A stretch of 64,000 nucleotides of DNA from Spodoptera frugiperda. Lineage: Eukaryota > Arthropoda > Insecta > Lepidoptera > Noctuidae. Positions 46,190-59,829 of the stretch are shown here, one piece after another; the stretch's first letter is position 1, and each line of letters starts with the position of its first letter. Under the pieces are notes generated by a model. That model searched no databases. It was not told the DNA's origin and saw nothing but the letters and a program-made list of their open reading frames with translations. The position numbers were made by a program, and so were the translations under genes. Where the stretch lies: contig NC_064218.1 of the NCBI RefSeq assembly GCF_023101765.2, forward strand, positions 3,410,001-3,474,000, read 5' to 3'.

Positions 46190-46352
46190 TTGTTGCCCCA
46201 CATTAGGATTTTCTCCTGTGTCGTGGGTGCGTTTACAAACATACAAGTTCACATGCACAATATGCACATGACACCCAAACCCGAAACAACGATTTGTGGA
46301 TCACACAAAGAGTTGCTCCGTTACCCAGCCACCGCACCAACCGTGCAGTCAA
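46190..46352 (-). mobile_element. SINE-D, internally deleted
   Basis: Good 3' body ('gattttctcctgtgtcgtgg', 'gcacatgacacccaaacccg') and head ('accgcaccaaccgtgcagtc'). The B-box stretch between 'gttgctccg' and 'ttacccagcc' is missing, so it cannot be transcribed from an intact pol III promoter. Confidence 0.72.
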
Positions 46353-47294
46353 TTACCATACTTCGTCCATATTTTCACGACCACACCTGTAGTATATAGG
46401 TATATAAAGTAATTTTCTTCACGTCAGTACATCCCATAAATATTTGATAAACATAATGAATGTGGTTCAATGTAAATTGTAACACGGCGCGCGTTTTCAT
46501 CTATTAATTATTTAGCTATTCGCTTTCAAATCCAGCTTTGCGATTATAACACCTAGTTACATGTATTTATATGGATGTGGCAGACATATTAGCTTGTCAA
46601 GTGTTCTGATGATTTACATCTTGTGTTGTATAGGTTCTGTTAAATGAAATCTTTGTTAGTTAGGTATATGAGTAGTTAGTAGTTCAATAAAAAATCTATT
46701 TGGCTTAGATAGTCCAGAAAACGTCACGCAACACATTCGATATGTTATGAAAATGTTTCAATCTTGATAAAAAATTAAGATCTTTTCATTCACTATGTAA
46801 GATGAAAAAAAGAAAGACAAAAAGAAAAACTATTTATTCCACACGCTAAATAAACAAGGTAACAGACTAAGATCCAGACACAATCATGGTTTAAAATAAC
46901 CGTATCTGGTAAAAAGACGGGAGTTACATAGAGCTTAATTTTTAACCCACTCTCACTAATAAACATCATTTAAACTTATTTCTCTCGTTGTGCGAAAAAT
47001 TAATTGGCAATTTAGTTTTTCATGAGCCCGTAACTTTTCTTAATTGGACGTGAAACTGGGGTTTTAATTACTTATTTTTTTCTGTATAAACTGCATACAT
47101 ATTTCACACATTTTAAAATATGCACTAAAGTTATCTTTAAGTGTTTTCAAATTGGCAATAATGGCATGTGATTCAGAATTGACAAGATTGAAATTAAAAT
47201 CAAGATAAGTGACGTATTTGCCCTTCCATTTCGGAAAATTTAATTTATTTAATTTAAAAAAAGGCTCACTTGTATTACATGGGACTTAAAACAC

Positions 47295-47372
47295 AAATTG
47301 TGAAAAGTGGGTGTACATTATACAGTGTTATAACGTGCCATAATGTGCACCTATGCCTACCACTGCATATAT
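47295..47372 (+). repeat. SINE-E 3' fragment
   Basis: 'tgtgaaaagtgggtgtacat' and 'ataacgtgccataatgtgca', matching 6047-6110. Confidence 0.65.
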
Positions 47373-48701
47373 ATTTTTAAAACACAATTTATTAAATTAG
47401 AAAAACCCAAAAAAATGTTCTTTAAAATGAAATGAGAATAGCCAGACACAAGCATTTTTTAATAACTCCCCGACAACTATTTCATGCATCCTTCATATTC
47501 CTTGGTATTATGAAGTTGTTCAATTTAAAGGCTTGTTCAAGAGCCACGAAGCCTTCTAACTATTTACGATGGTGCATTCTCCCTGATCTCGGCGGTATTC
47601 AGATTAAATTATTTCACAGAAGGCCCGTCTGCCCACAATCTCGTGCTGTAATAAAGGGGAATTTTTCATTTCCCCCTCTCTCTCTTCTCGGTGTGTTTTG
47701 TGTGAAAAAAAAAAGTTGTGTCTTTGTTTGTTTTTGATAAAAAAGTATCTTTTTTTATTGTGGCCTAAAAGTATTTAAAAAATCAGTGACTAAATAAATT
47801 AATCAGGATATTGACGTATCATCAAAAAATGTGTTCCTGTAAATTATTCATCTATTTTTATGACAATACAATTCATTTATTTAGCATAATTGTGTAGTTT
47901 TAGCTGGAATTAAATAATTATCAAATATACTACTAGTAGTCGATAATACTGCTTAGCAATTAACGAAAAAACTCAATGAAAAAAATGAGTAAATCAACGT
48001 TTGTATTATTCATAAAAATTAACCGCGACCCCAAACCTCAACACGTTGGACGTCTGCGTTAAAATCATTACATGGCAATGGACCTTTACAGTCATTACTA
48101 TGCTTCGTTGAAAGGATAATCTGTGACGTCATCAATCACTGTCCGACCGCCGCCGCCAGCCGATCCTCCGACAAATGTCTTATTGTCCGGGAATCGTACG
48201 ACCTTTTCCGGTAATCAAGTTTTTTGAGTATCATGGAGACGTTTCTACGTTTCCCGGATCCGGTTTTTCAAAGCTATTAGTGAATTCTCGCTACTTTCTT
48301 TAAAGCTTTTCCTTTACAGTTGTAACAAATTGCCTCTTGGTTTCCGATCCTTGCTTTTCGAGAATGCGACTTAGTGTCTTAGGGTGTGAGTGTAATTTGC
48401 TTTGACTGAGCTTTAGTTTTTCTGAGATATACCGCCTTCTTCGGTGATCTTCAAGGTCAAGGGTAATGTATCTGGAGCCGACTCCTAAATGTGACTAGAC
48501 GTATGAATGGAGAGTAAAGAGAAAGGGTGTAAGGTGTTCTATATTTGTAGCTGACATTCATGAAATGTATTTGTGTCACAAATACGTATATGAATAATAT
48601 TATTTTGTTATCTGAATTGTATTTTGATGTAATGTAAGTTGAAATGATATAGAATTAGGTATAGAATTTCTCTTGATATATACCAGATATTTTTTTATTA
48701 T

Positions 48702-48850
48702 TAAATGCGTCTGCCGGACAAGGTCACGGGTTCGATTCCCGGGTCGGGCAAAGTAATACTGGACTTCAATTTCATGTTTCGAAAATATTTCAGTGGTAGC
48801 ATGGAGTCGGGAATTGTGCCCAGTATAGGGCTTACCCCTTATTACAGTCT
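48702..48850 (+). mobile_element. SINE-E, partial head and body
   Basis: B box 'gggttcgattcccgg' is intact (48728-48742). The A box is missing at the 5' end, and the body has 'ggtagcatggagtcgggaat'. The 62-codon frame is repeat-derived. Confidence 0.65.
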
Positions 48851-48854
48851 ACTT

Positions 48855-49000
48855 TTAAAGTCAAAGTCAAATTATTTAGTTCAAAAACCATAAATACTTA
48901 GGTACTTTCGAAACGTCAACAAATAAAGAAATAAATAATCTATCAGTCTGTCCATCACTAAAGCTAGATGCTCGTTCCAAAGTGTAGCTTCAAATGGAGA
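48855..49000 (+). repeat. R-O family repeat
   Basis: 'aggtactttcgaaacgtcaa' and 'gatgctcgttccaaagtgta', as at 10833, 19890, 21768 and 25535 (the last two inverted). Confidence 0.55.
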
Positions 49001-49134
49001 AGTACGAGTAATTCATTGCACCTATTACGGTAGACTCACATTTAAAGTCATCAAGATACCTTCCAACTCACATTGTTAAGATTACATTGATTCAGCTCCA
49101 ATAGAATACAGATCAGGTCGTGTTTCAATCTGTC

Positions 49135-49280
49135 GTGAGTTCCCCGTGTTTACTGAGGGCGGGGGAGGATCCTGATTCATTCATGAGCATGCTGCAGATG
49201 CCGGGGACTCGTATTACGTGGGAGTAAGTGCTCGCACCAGATTTTGAGAGGTCTGATAAAAGGACGGACGCTACGTACAC
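49135..49280 (+). repeat. GC-rich block, possible noctuid repeat
   Basis: 'ccccgtgtttactgagggcg', 'gagcatgctgcagatgccgg' and 'gtgggagtaagtgctcgcac'. I associate this with dispersed noctuid sequence, but there is no second copy here to prove it. Confidence 0.35.
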
Positions 49281-49959
49281 TGCACGTAAAATAAAAATAA
49301 ACTTCTAAGAGATACGTTGTAAGGATAAGTAATTATTGTGGCCCTGAAATTAGACTGTTGAAATTCATTTATTGACTTTTATTAATTCGATCCCAACTGG
49401 ACTCATAAGGAAACAAATCCCTAAAACTAGCTTAGCAAAAAAGAGGTTGTCTTATTGTCTATGGTAAATTTTGTATTATCTATGTCTTTTTGTCTAAATG
49501 GCCTTTAATTTGTTTTATCAAGGGTTCAGGAAGCGATTTTTTTTTTATCAAAGTATCAAGGTAATATTTTGAAATGTATATCTTAATTTTAAATAGCATG
49601 TTTTGAGGATATTTTCTCTGTTTATTATTGTTACTGTAAAAAAATAATATCTTTCTAAGAGTCGGTTGAAAAGGCAGAGTAGACGAAAAGAGAGTGATAC
49701 CTAAAAGCTAGAGTAGATGAGGAGAGTTATAACTGTTTTAACACTGAAAGTTAATGATTTTCGTTACATTTGCCAAAATTAAACCAAAACAAACTTACTA
49801 ACAATTAAAAAAAATCCTTTACCATCTAAAAAAACTAATTCTAAAAACAGCTATACCAAAATAAATGTCAGCGTGCTCCACGAAACACAACAGTACTACG
49901 GGTAGGTCTTTAAACAAAATATTTCATAGAATATGGCGATATAATTTCCAAGTGTGTGG

Positions 49960-50115
49960 TCAAAGCGGCGGGCAGGTGGCTAGGCAGCTCATTACCGCGA
50001 GCCTGGTGCGGGGGGGGGGGCGTGACGTCATGCGCCATGTCGCATTGCCGTGGTACCGTTGCCGTGCCGAAGGGCTGCTGTGGCCTGTGAAGAGCTGTAT
50101 TGCTTGCCGTATCTG
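49960..50115. promoter_or_regulatory. GC-rich block with CRE and G11 run
   Basis: GC content is clearly above its surroundings. It has an 11-G run (50010-50020) and a full CRE TGACGTCA (50023-50030). Candidate distal promoter or enhancer of the channel gene; no TATA or exon boundary supports this directly. The frames on both strands over it are not convincing. Confidence 0.25.
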
Positions 50116-50929
50116 TATTCAAATATTTTTGTCAGTCATGTGTTTGTGAAGTGGGTGATCGCTTTCAATTGGTCCATTTGGAAGTTACTAAGGAAGTATT
50201 GTGGCTGATATCGTGATGATTTTGTATTGTATAGTTGATTTTGTATAACAGGATCATGGAAGGTTTACTTATTTATTTTTTCCTTTTTGTTTAATGACTT
50301 ATATTTTTATTAGTGCTTTAAACTGATATGGACATAATAGTTTTGTTCTTCAAACAGGTGGTTAAGAGTAATAATTTTGCTATCGTAAAAAAACACTTGT
50401 TTGCAAAAATAAATGTACAACTTATGAGTTTTTAAAAGAACTGCAATTATAGCTAAGTACCCAATAATTAAAAATGTTGGCATTTAAAAATAAAAGCCAT
50501 AATTAAGTGTGTAAACTTTTTTTATCATCGAAATAAGGTCGCATTTATTGGAACGAATTTTTCTTTTATGCATATTTCAAATTTTCAAATTTGGAACTTC
50601 ACGCAGATTGTAATTAGATTTCGACCGATCCGGTCAAGGAAAGACTTTGGTGTTCGGAATACATTTTATATAATATTATGTTAAGATTATGTATAAAAGG
50701 GACATTTTTAGCTAACGCCACGCTTCGCACACTTCAACAATATTTTATTCACAAATTACTAACTGCTTTGACGGTCCTCCTGAATACAAATTGAGAGCTT
50801 CGAAGTACGGACAACGTTACAACTGAGAAAAAAAGTTGCGGTCTTATTAGCATAATCGGGAACATTACCATAAACCCGCGTAAATTGCTTTTCTGTAAAG
50901 AGGAAATAGTAAACAGTGTCCTCTCTGTT

Positions 50930-51090
50930 GGTTATGATATTAGGAACGACGGGGAACGGCCATCACAATGAGATTATTGCCAACATGATCGCGTGGGGAA
51001 AATGAAATGTTTCCGTGTCAAGGCGCCCGCGGGAGGGCCAACCGAAACTGCATAAGAATCAGCTGCCAGGGGTGCCAACCTCACGTAAAT
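50930..51090. other. Unassigned moderate-GC block
   Basis: A block with 'cacaatgagattattgccaa', 'gatcgcgtggggaaaatgaa' and 'aaggcgcccgcgggagggcc'. It matches none of the repeat families in the window and contains no long ORF. It could be a conserved non-coding element; this is only a compositional impression. Confidence 0.25.
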
Positions 51091-51484
51091 ATTGCTCCTG
51101 AATATTTATAGAGGTTATTTTGTCCATCAACTTTATTAATCGAAAACTTTTTAATGGGTGGCCATAAAAAACCGTTTTGGCGGAAATTCACACAAACAAG
51201 AGTGCTATTTTTCAATATAATAGCTTGGTAAAAGTTTGAATTATGGTCGTTTAGCAGCCATAAATTATTATTAAGCTATTGAATTGTCCTAAACGTTTAC
51301 GATGGGAATAAAGTTAATTGAAACGAATAGTTTATTGTGACGAAAATGTTTGACGTATGAATTATGCAGCTATTTCAATTTCCTTTTAACAATTTTATGG
51401 TTCCATTGGGCAGTTAAATTAAGTGGGAAAAAATATAATTACGTGGAAAATGTTGGACTGGAATTCATAGACTTAACGCTTAGT

Positions 51485-51528
51485 AAGAGAGAGAAAGAAA
51501 GATAAAGAGAGGGAGAGAGAGAGAGAAG
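51485..51528 (+). repeat. GA-rich microsatellite
   Basis: An imperfect GA/GAAA tract. Confidence 0.9.
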
Positions 51529-53059
51529 TAGGTTACAACAATATGTATTTATGAGTTCATACAGAAATATGATACAAGTCAGAAGTTAAACGAGTTCGCC
51601 TAAAAGGGTGTAAAGCCAATCCATCAAGTTGCCCGCAAAATTGTTTTTATTTATTTACGTCTTTCTACGAACGTTCCGTTCTGCACACTGCGGAGTCTGC
51701 GCGATTTATGACAAAGATAAATTTTATTACTACAACGTACTGTTGCTATGCTATGCTGCCCTGGTATATAACGGCATATATTGCCCTGTACAAGGACTTA
51801 ATTTATTGACACGCAGCCAAATTACACATTATTTCCACGGCAAAAGAATTACATTTTATTGTTTTTGTGTTATAATAAACTTATATAAGGGAAAAATTAT
51901 GATACGCTTTTGATATTATTATCTAGGAATTATTTTCTTAGTAATGGACTGGAGATATTGTGAGAAAAGTCTTATGACATAGACAGTGGTTTTGTCCAGT
52001 ACAATTCCTTTTATAAAACTCACAATAACCAACACAAGCTTCTTATACCCTGGTACTTACCCAGGTGATATTTTACAAAAATATTTTCATTTTAAAAGAA
52101 AAATATCTAAAGAAGTTGAAGAAAACTTTACAGTGTTGCATCAAAAGTGTTTTCAACATGGCCTTCCATTTTGTGGAGGATAAGGGGGTTCCTTTCACCA
52201 GGCGACAGGTTTGAGTGCATCGCCAGTATTGAATAAGTACCAGAGCAACATGAGCGCATAAGAGTGTACATTTTCTAAAAGACTTACGTGCTAAGTGCCT
52301 TATATGTGAGATGTAAGGTGCTTAAGTTGTGGCTATTGAAATAGGAATTGAAAATTCTAGTGTTATTTTACGTAGGAATTTGTAAATTTATTTTTTAAAT
52401 AGTGACAAGTGAATGTTTCATTCTATAATAGTCTTTGTGACTGGATATTAGAGTGCAGATTTGAAACTAGAAAAGTGCAAATGACAACAACAAAACAACG
52501 TTGCGCCTATTATCCTCGAAGGGGCAGGCAGAGGTGCACAATTAGGCACGTAATACAATCGTCCAATGTATGTACGTCCAATGTACAAATGCCAATATGC
52601 AAATAAATGAACAATAAGTATACGACACTGATATTTCGCTATTACAATCCCGTACATTGACTTTTTTCATCATTTCAATCGACGAGAGTTTATACCATTT
52701 ATAAAGAACTAGGAATAGAATACAAGTTGTAGTACCCAAAAATAACATAATCAAACAACCACAAAACAAGCCTCCTACCCCATGTCAACCCATGTTTTCT
52801 TCAGGGGTAAAATTACGAAACTGAGATGTTTATCCAGTGACCCAGTCACCTTACATCTGACCCCTAGCAAGGGACACGGAATACCCTTAAGGGGGAACAT
52901 ACAATTATGTCGATTGTTCACCCATTGGTTAGCAACGAGTTAATATGGGTAATTTAAGAAGTATATAGGATAGATGTTATTTTTGTACAATTTCAGCTGT
53001 TCCGAAATTAGTCGTAGTATATTTTTTGTTAAAGATAATTAGGGTGTTTTTTTACACAT

Positions 53060-53225
53060 TTGATGGGTCGACGTCGACACGTTTGGCCGCTATCTCGCCT
53101 GATGGTAAGTGATGGTGCGGCCTATGATGGGGCACGTCTGCCCATAACTAACCTATTCACTAGGATGTTTCATACAAATGAAGATAGTTATACAGGGGCA
53201 GATGTGACCTTAAAGACCTACCTCA
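53060..53225 (+). repeat. LINE-like repeat fragment
   Basis: 'cgtttggccgctatctcgcc', 'gatggtaagtgatggtgcgg' and 'cctattcacta'. It resembles the region around 18757-18850 in layout (taxon-wide LINE tail) but is diverged. Confidence 0.4.
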
Positions 53226-53324
53226 TTCCATATCGGATATAATCCCAAATTCAACGCAACAACTGACCAACTGATTTAAAAATTATTTTAAGTGGTTTAT
53301 CCCACCTCAAACCTCACTAAAACT

Positions 53325-53475
53325 CGGAGTTGCGGACTACGCAGCGGGTTTACCGGGGCTCCGGCTCGAAAAGCAGGAGTAGGAACGGGGTGATTTTAAG
53401 TCAGTAAGTCTGACACTTCCTCTCGCCTCGCCCAAGGCGAGAGAAGGCTTTGGATGATTTTCCCCCCTTAAAAAA
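53325..53475 (-). repeat. R-A family repeat, good copy
   Basis: Inverted: 'actcggagttgcggactacg', 'ggggctccggctcgaaaagc' and 'ggatgattttccccc'. Close to the family consensus. Confidence 0.8.
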
Positions 53476-54189
53476 AAACCTGACTTAAAGCCCCTTCTAC
53501 ATCAACAAACTCTCGTATCTCTCACAATCATACATTCTTTGCAGAGTGGTATTTTACCTCCTAGTATCATCGAAGCAACTCTAGTACAACAAAAACAAAA
53601 TAAATAAACCAATTTTCTTTCACAACAACACAGACAGCTCTATACAAATCCATAGAGAGTTTCCAGTAGATGTTTTGTTTGGTAACGAAATGCCCCGTGA
53701 TGCCCTAGTGACCAATTGCCGTTCTGCCGGTAACTGCATTGTAGCCCCAGGCGTGTAGGTGTTGTATTGAAACTGTAGGTGGTGTATTGAAATTGCTTTG
53801 TATTCGAGTGCCCATGTTCATTACGGTGAGGTGTACAGAAATGGTTCATGGTGTGTGTGTGTGAAATGTAACAAGACTTCAACACGTCTGTTCCCTAAAG
53901 ATGTAGTGTTAATATTTCTTCTAGATGTCGGCTTTTATCTTGTCCGTAATTTTGTATGCACGTGATTGGTTTTTGGTTTTTAGCTGCAGAGAATTTTGAA
54001 AAATTCTCTTTTTGTATATTGGTTCGATTTTAACTAAGTATTTTTTGCGCTTTTTTTAGAGACGTGCAAAGCAAGACATCTTTCAAAAATAAAGTCTTTC
54101 AGTTATCGTCTTGGAAATAGAGAGTTTTAAAATAACGTAATTGAGCAATTGTAAATTTTACTTAAATTATAATACTTAGTTTCCTCAGT

Positions 54190-54412
54190 CAAAAATTAAT
54201 TAATTATTTTAGATTTCAAAAATAATCACAGTTTCCTTGATAAATTTGAAGATTTATTAATTTTCGATATTTTCTAGCAAATTTTCTAAAAATAAGTCTG
54301 CTATTTGAATTAATAATCTGATGACATCATAACGCACTATTTCATAAAAAATCATAGAAAATATCGTTTCTGAAAAAAGTATTGACTGGTAGGAAACTAG
54401 CCTATTATATGT
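54190..54412 (+). repeat. R-L family repeat
   Basis: Partner of 28541-28757: 'gatgacatcataacgcacta' and 'taggaaactagcctattata'. Confidence 0.6.
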
Positions 54413-54616
54413 GTTCCTGGTGTAACTGGCACCCAATACACGATCGACCGTCAAATAGAGACGAGGTTAAACTAACCGGTTAACGTTTTAACTGCGATCC
54501 AAAAAGGTTTTATTTGCACTCTCCTCGATTCCCGCTACAACTTTTAACAGTTAAATGGGAAATAGTTAACTTTGTGAACGTTTTTTATAGGTGTAGCAAA
54601 GGGGTAGATTGATAAT

Positions 54617-54750
54617 TTTTATTTTAATGTCCGTCTTGTAGATTATTTTAAAATGTCAGACACGTATTTTTTTTATATAAGAAATAGTACTTTCGAAGAA
54701 ACATCGATTGGAAATATCGCGTGACGTCACTTCTAGATACACTTATATAC
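54617..54750 (-). repeat. MITE-H fragment
   Basis: 'aatgtccgtcttgtagatta', 'gtcagacacgtattttttt' and 'aaatatcgcgtgacgtcact'; cut off at about 54750. Confidence 0.65.
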
Positions 54751-55989
54751 TCACTCTCTCTTGTTATTTGTTTTTTTATTACTATTATGGAATAGTTCAC
54801 TACTTCATGATAATATGTGAGCATGAAGTTTGGAACCATCCAAACCTTACGCTGTTGCATACAATCTATCCTATTTAGGAGAAATACGAGAATAGTTCGA
54901 GTAACATAACCACATAAGATTTAACTCATAACTTGTAACAAATATTTCCATTTCCCTTACATTTTCATACACAACCGCCGTCCACTTATTTACCGTCGCG
55001 ACGTAAATAATTGACTACGGTATGTAAACCTTCGGACCGACTGCTATTAGGGAGGTCCCTAAAAACAATAGCTTTATAGGGCAAGCATACAAAAAGCTCT
55101 TCTGTAGGAGGTAAATTGAAAAAGGGTCTACGTATTTGCATTCCAATATTTTCTTATTATACACAGAAGGTCTGTTTTAACGATAAAGCCATGTAAATGA
55201 GTTCTGAGATTTTTTCGGAGAAATATTTTGTTATTTGCTTTGGTTTTAGTTTAATGTGTTTTTCTTTAGATTTCTGTTTCATTGTCTTGTTGTTTGAGTG
55301 CCCATAATAGAGAGATGAGTTTTAATTGTTTTTTTTTGGATGTTTTAGGATAAAGTACTAGTGCAAGCATGGAGTCTGTAGTAGTCAATAAACTAATATT
55401 TACACGATCTTTTGACAGATCATGTGACTGTAAGCTCAGCAATTATCAACCGCTTAGGTAGGGTACGTATGTATGTATTCTTAACACGTTAACCGCTACG
55501 TCGGACACTGGTGACCAACGCTTAGCGAAGAATTTGCCTTCAACAGTTTTCTTTCGGCAGTTAATGCTTTAAATACCAACTTAACAAAAAAGGCTAGTCA
55601 AAGTTTCAACATGCGATTTTCAACTATAGGGTACCTACATAAAGTGGTTTTATTTCCGCGAAGTAACTTAACGAAACTGCCAAAAGTGGTTGGCGACCTG
55701 CCAACGCCGGCCTATACAATTGGCCCACTAGTATAATTAATCGTTACCTTACACGGAAAATAATAAAAAATGTACACTAAAGGTGAAGGAACCTGCTATA
55801 AAAGGATACGTCATTTATTCAAAAGTAATTATTTAGGCGCACAATGTGTTTGTGTAGTTGTGTCGAGTTTACGGTTTAGTGGGTTTCTAGCGAATGTTAA
55901 ATACATACTAAGCAACGTGTCCCAGGTTCGATCTTTGCACAAAACCACTATGTATTGTATGATCCAAAAACCATTTTTGGGGCGCTACC

Positions 55990-56040
55990 AAGTGTGGGAG
56001 AGCATTGCTTTGGCACGAATAGGCAGGATCGACCATAAAA
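55990..56040 (-). repeat. R-B family repeat, terminal fragment
   Basis: 'agtgtgggagagcattgctt' and 'tggcacgaataggc', the 3' terminus of the family, inverted. Confidence 0.55.
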
Positions 56041-56522
56041 CGCATCTTTCTATATAAAAAACATAGCTTAGCTGAGTCGGTTTCCACCAGTGCTAATCTA
56101 TCTGTACCAATGAGTATGATTAGTGGAAGCCAAACGCATCCGCAAGCGACGTAGCATAGCACACTTAAGGACATATTTACTTATTTTGTCCAATAAGTAC
56201 AAAATTGTTTACTCAACAGAAATAAGGACCATTATCCAATATCAAGCCAGTATTTAGTACAGACGCAGCTAACGTAATTCTGTCTAGTTTTAGTAGAAAA
56301 CAATCGAATTAACAAGTTTGCCGTTAGCACTTAACTTGCAGCTTAATGGACGAGTTTACTCGTACCTGCTAGTAAATTATATTATTGTTTATAGTGCATT
56401 GTTATCGCTTTATTACTCGTACGTTTTAATTTCATAGTTATGGCAATTTATGTTATAAAACAACTGAGTATTTTTATTTTAATGTAGAGCTGTGAATTTG
56501 ATGTTTTATTTGTGCAGTTTTC

Positions 56523-56695
56523 TGTTGTGTGAGTGAGGTTACCGGAGGCCTTATTACCCCCCCTTCCCAATCTTCGCAATCCCCGATTCTCTAACAACCT
56601 TTAAATTCCTTACCCCCAAAAGGCCGGCGATGCACTTATAACGTCTCTGGTGTTTCGGGTGTCCTTGGGCGGCGGCGATTGCTTACCATACCATA
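56523..56695 (-). repeat. R-B family repeat
   Basis: Inverted: 'gtgagtgaggttaccggagg', 'ccccaaaaggccggcgatgc' and 'ggcggcggcgattgcttacc'. Confidence 0.75.
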
Positions 56696-58224
56696 AAGAA
56701 AAACCTACACCTTCTTAATATGTACATATAAAGAGCCTTATTACAGAAAATTATGCCATATTTCTCTCTAGGTCTCTTTTCTAGACAAATAAGATATCTA
56801 TCTAATAAATATAATGTGTTTTACGACCGGTGATATATTATAATCCCGACAATTAACCAGTGCACCTAATGACCCTCAGATAAGGTGCAGTCTGGTATTT
56901 GCCAAGTTTCCTAAACTTGGCAGACCTGGCTGAGGTCGTAGCCATCTGGACCGTATATCGCTGTCATCTGATTTTGCACATTCAGATTACAGGTTTTGTG
57001 CTAGTACTAAAGCTAGATTAAATACGAATAGAGGAAGAAATAATATGTTAAATGGAACTAGATTTTAGAATAAGATATTAATTACTTTTTGTGTCTGTAC
57101 AAAGTCGAATGTCGTTGTGGCCCGGAGGTTAAAGACTTCTTAAGAACGAGGGTGCTGGTTTTCTGAATAGCTAAAACAATGAGACATTACGGAGTTATAT
57201 GTACTTTGTACGATAATTTAGACACCACTGACAAACGGCGAAGGAAACCTGAGCTTATAATTTCTAATTATAAGTTTGAAATCGCCAATATTGAGCAAGC
57301 GTGGTGGAGTAAACTAATTCGGTATATATAGGTACATGTTATTATCGGCCAGGTATCACATACTACCTGACAAGTGACCCGCCAGGAACACAGGTGCTCT
57401 CCTGATTTGCAATTTAATGAGATAATAAGAAATTATAATGCGCATTTGCATGTTGACACTTGCCAACATGACATATCACTCGTATATGTGTATTTACATT
57501 ACATTTAGCGATACAAACATCGTCTTATATATTAGGAGTGAACCTATTGCTATATACTGGATACAATTCCATACTTCGTACTATTATGTAGATATTTTTT
57601 TAAACTCAATGAACCATTACTTCATATCATATTTTATTTTCCTTTATAAAAATCAGTTTGATCATTGAAAAGAGAAGAAAATTCATCTTATCCTCAATAC
57701 ACGAGGCAATCGAAAACTCTCATATTAATAATCCTCTAATTAGATAAGTGGGTAGGCAGGGTACTTGCATTTGTATGGGTAGCTATGGCAATATAGCCCT
57801 TATTGAACCCATTCTGAAGTGGAGTTTTTAAGGAAAGAAAATATTTTCAGAGAAATCGATAACCTGTGATGTAAGGAAGACACGAGGAAAAATTCTGATC
57901 GTTTGATTTTAATAAATAAAACATTTATTTCTGGAATAGGTAGGTAGATGATAGGGCTTTACAGAGCAATTTGTTTTTTTAAATAATTTGTTCTCACTTT
58001 TATTCTAAATGGTAAAGTATTAGACGCAGCTCCAGATCCACAATTACATAAATAATTTATGAGGAAATTCCGGAACAGTAAAGTTCATTGACATCCTTGA
58101 AATAAGCGCTGAACGAGTCGTAAGGGCTTTCACAATTACAATTCTTTTATACATGATTAATAATCATGTATACTTATTTTAAAAACTCATGTTCTTTAAC
58201 AATATTGTACACAATTAATAGATC

Positions 58225-58400
58225 GAACATAATATCATCATCATCAACAGCCTATAAGAGGCCACTCTTGACCAAAGGCCTCTTCTCATGCAGATACGGT
58301 TTAAGTATTAATCACCACGCTTGATTAAGGCGGATTGGTTTTTTTTATTAGAAATTCCAGGTTTCCACACGATTTTTCCCATCACCAGATCAAACATACA
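58225..58400 (+). repeat. R-C family repeat
   Basis: 'atcatcatcatcaacagcct', 'ctcttgaccaaaggcctctt' and 'attaatcaccacgcttg'. Confidence 0.7.
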
Positions 58401-58589
58401 GCTTGTATTTTTTAATAACAGTTTTCAAATATTTTTTGAGAGTTAGATATCGTTTGTTTTTTTTTTGGAAAAAGTTTTTTTTTATTTAAAAATGGAATGT
58501 TTGAATGATACCTCACTGATGAATGATAAACAAACAAGCGGTATATACATATACATGGACACTATTAGATACATACGGTAATACCTTTT

Positions 58590-58735
58590 TTTTAAGGGGG
58601 AAAAATCATTTAATGACTTCTCTCGCCAGGGCGAGGCGAGAGGGAGTGTCAGACTCTTACTGACTAAAAACCACCCCGTTTCTACTCCTGCTTGTCGAGC
58701 CAGAGCCCCGGTAAACACGCTAGGTAGTCCGCTCC
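58590..58735 (+). repeat. R-A family repeat, good copy
   Basis: 'gggcgaggcgagagggagtg', 'cttactgactaaaaaccacc' and 'cgagccagagccccggtaaa'. The 108-codon frame read in reverse across it is not a gene. Confidence 0.8.
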
Positions 58736-59489
58736 ATACGATAATACCTAGCTGTAACACTATATACGAACTACCAGAAACATATCTCGTATTGAAGTAG
58801 CTATCCAAACTAGACGTGCTCCGTCGAAGCCGCTCTCACTGAAGTTGGTCTCGATAGCGCTTAGAGCTTAGATGGCCAATATGAACACTAACTGGTGGAC
58901 TGGAATGTCCACTACACTTGGACAAATATTGGTTGTTTCGTAAGCTAAGGTAAGGTATGTTTGCAGTTTGTATATTTGGTTGGTGTTTGGTATGGAAAAT
59001 TGTATGTAGCTACGTATATAATCATATGTTTCCGCGCCTAAGTTAGGTAAAGGGTTAGTCATAGTGATTTTATTACTATTGTATAACCTAATTCTCATGA
59101 TTTTTGCAACTTATTGAAGCTAAAATATATCACTCCTTTTGCCTAATTTGACCGGGCTTTAAAATAGAGGATGTTTATCTAATGTACGCTCACACTTTAC
59201 GATTTAACTGTGCAGTTTTAACTGTTTACTTAAAAGGACTGAATAATCGTGGGTCCATACAACCTACACTTTTTACGATTTAACTGTACAGTCCAATTGT
59301 ACAGTTAAAACTGTGCATTTAAAACAGAAGGTGTGTAGCCTGCTTTCGAATCATAGTCCATTGCTAAACTGTCGCAGACTCTTAAATGTTGATAAGTATT
59401 TAATTGTATTTCATATCTATGTGTATTAATCAGTCTTTTCATATCATGGTAATTTTTATTGACACTTTTGAATAAAATTCTATACATAA

Positions 59490-59575
59490 ATATATAACCT
59501 CACTCCTGTCTCCCATGGCAGTAAGCAGAGACAATGGAACGCCATTGCTACGAATCTTACAAAATTACATTGTAA
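59490..59575 (-). repeat. R-J family repeat
   Basis: 'ataacctcactcctgtctcc' and 'gacaatggaacgccattgct'. Confidence 0.6.
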
Positions 59576-59829
59576 TAAAATGTTATTTCTAAGTGTAGCG
59601 AGCTCTAGACCAATGAAACACGTACACATAAAATACACACACATGCACGGCACATTCCAAGTGCAGTAACATTTTAGTACTAAAACTCGAATTTACGACT
59701 ATTGCCTATACTCATCGAATTTCCTGATGGAATTTTACAATATTTAGCACTAGCAGGCTTCACTATTTATTAGAGATTCATTGCAGTAAACACTGTACCT
59801 ATAGGAGTTACACTTAAATTAATAAATCA

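Noticed and set aside
47432..47737. 101-codon ORF containing a Ser/Pro and Phe-rich end
   Set aside because: No recognised domain; composition is like other random frames. A decayed retro-fragment cannot be excluded.
56895..56930. Hairpin 'gccaagtttcctaaacttggc'
   Set aside because: A perfect stem of about ten bases but short; no T run or second copy, so a function cannot be argued.
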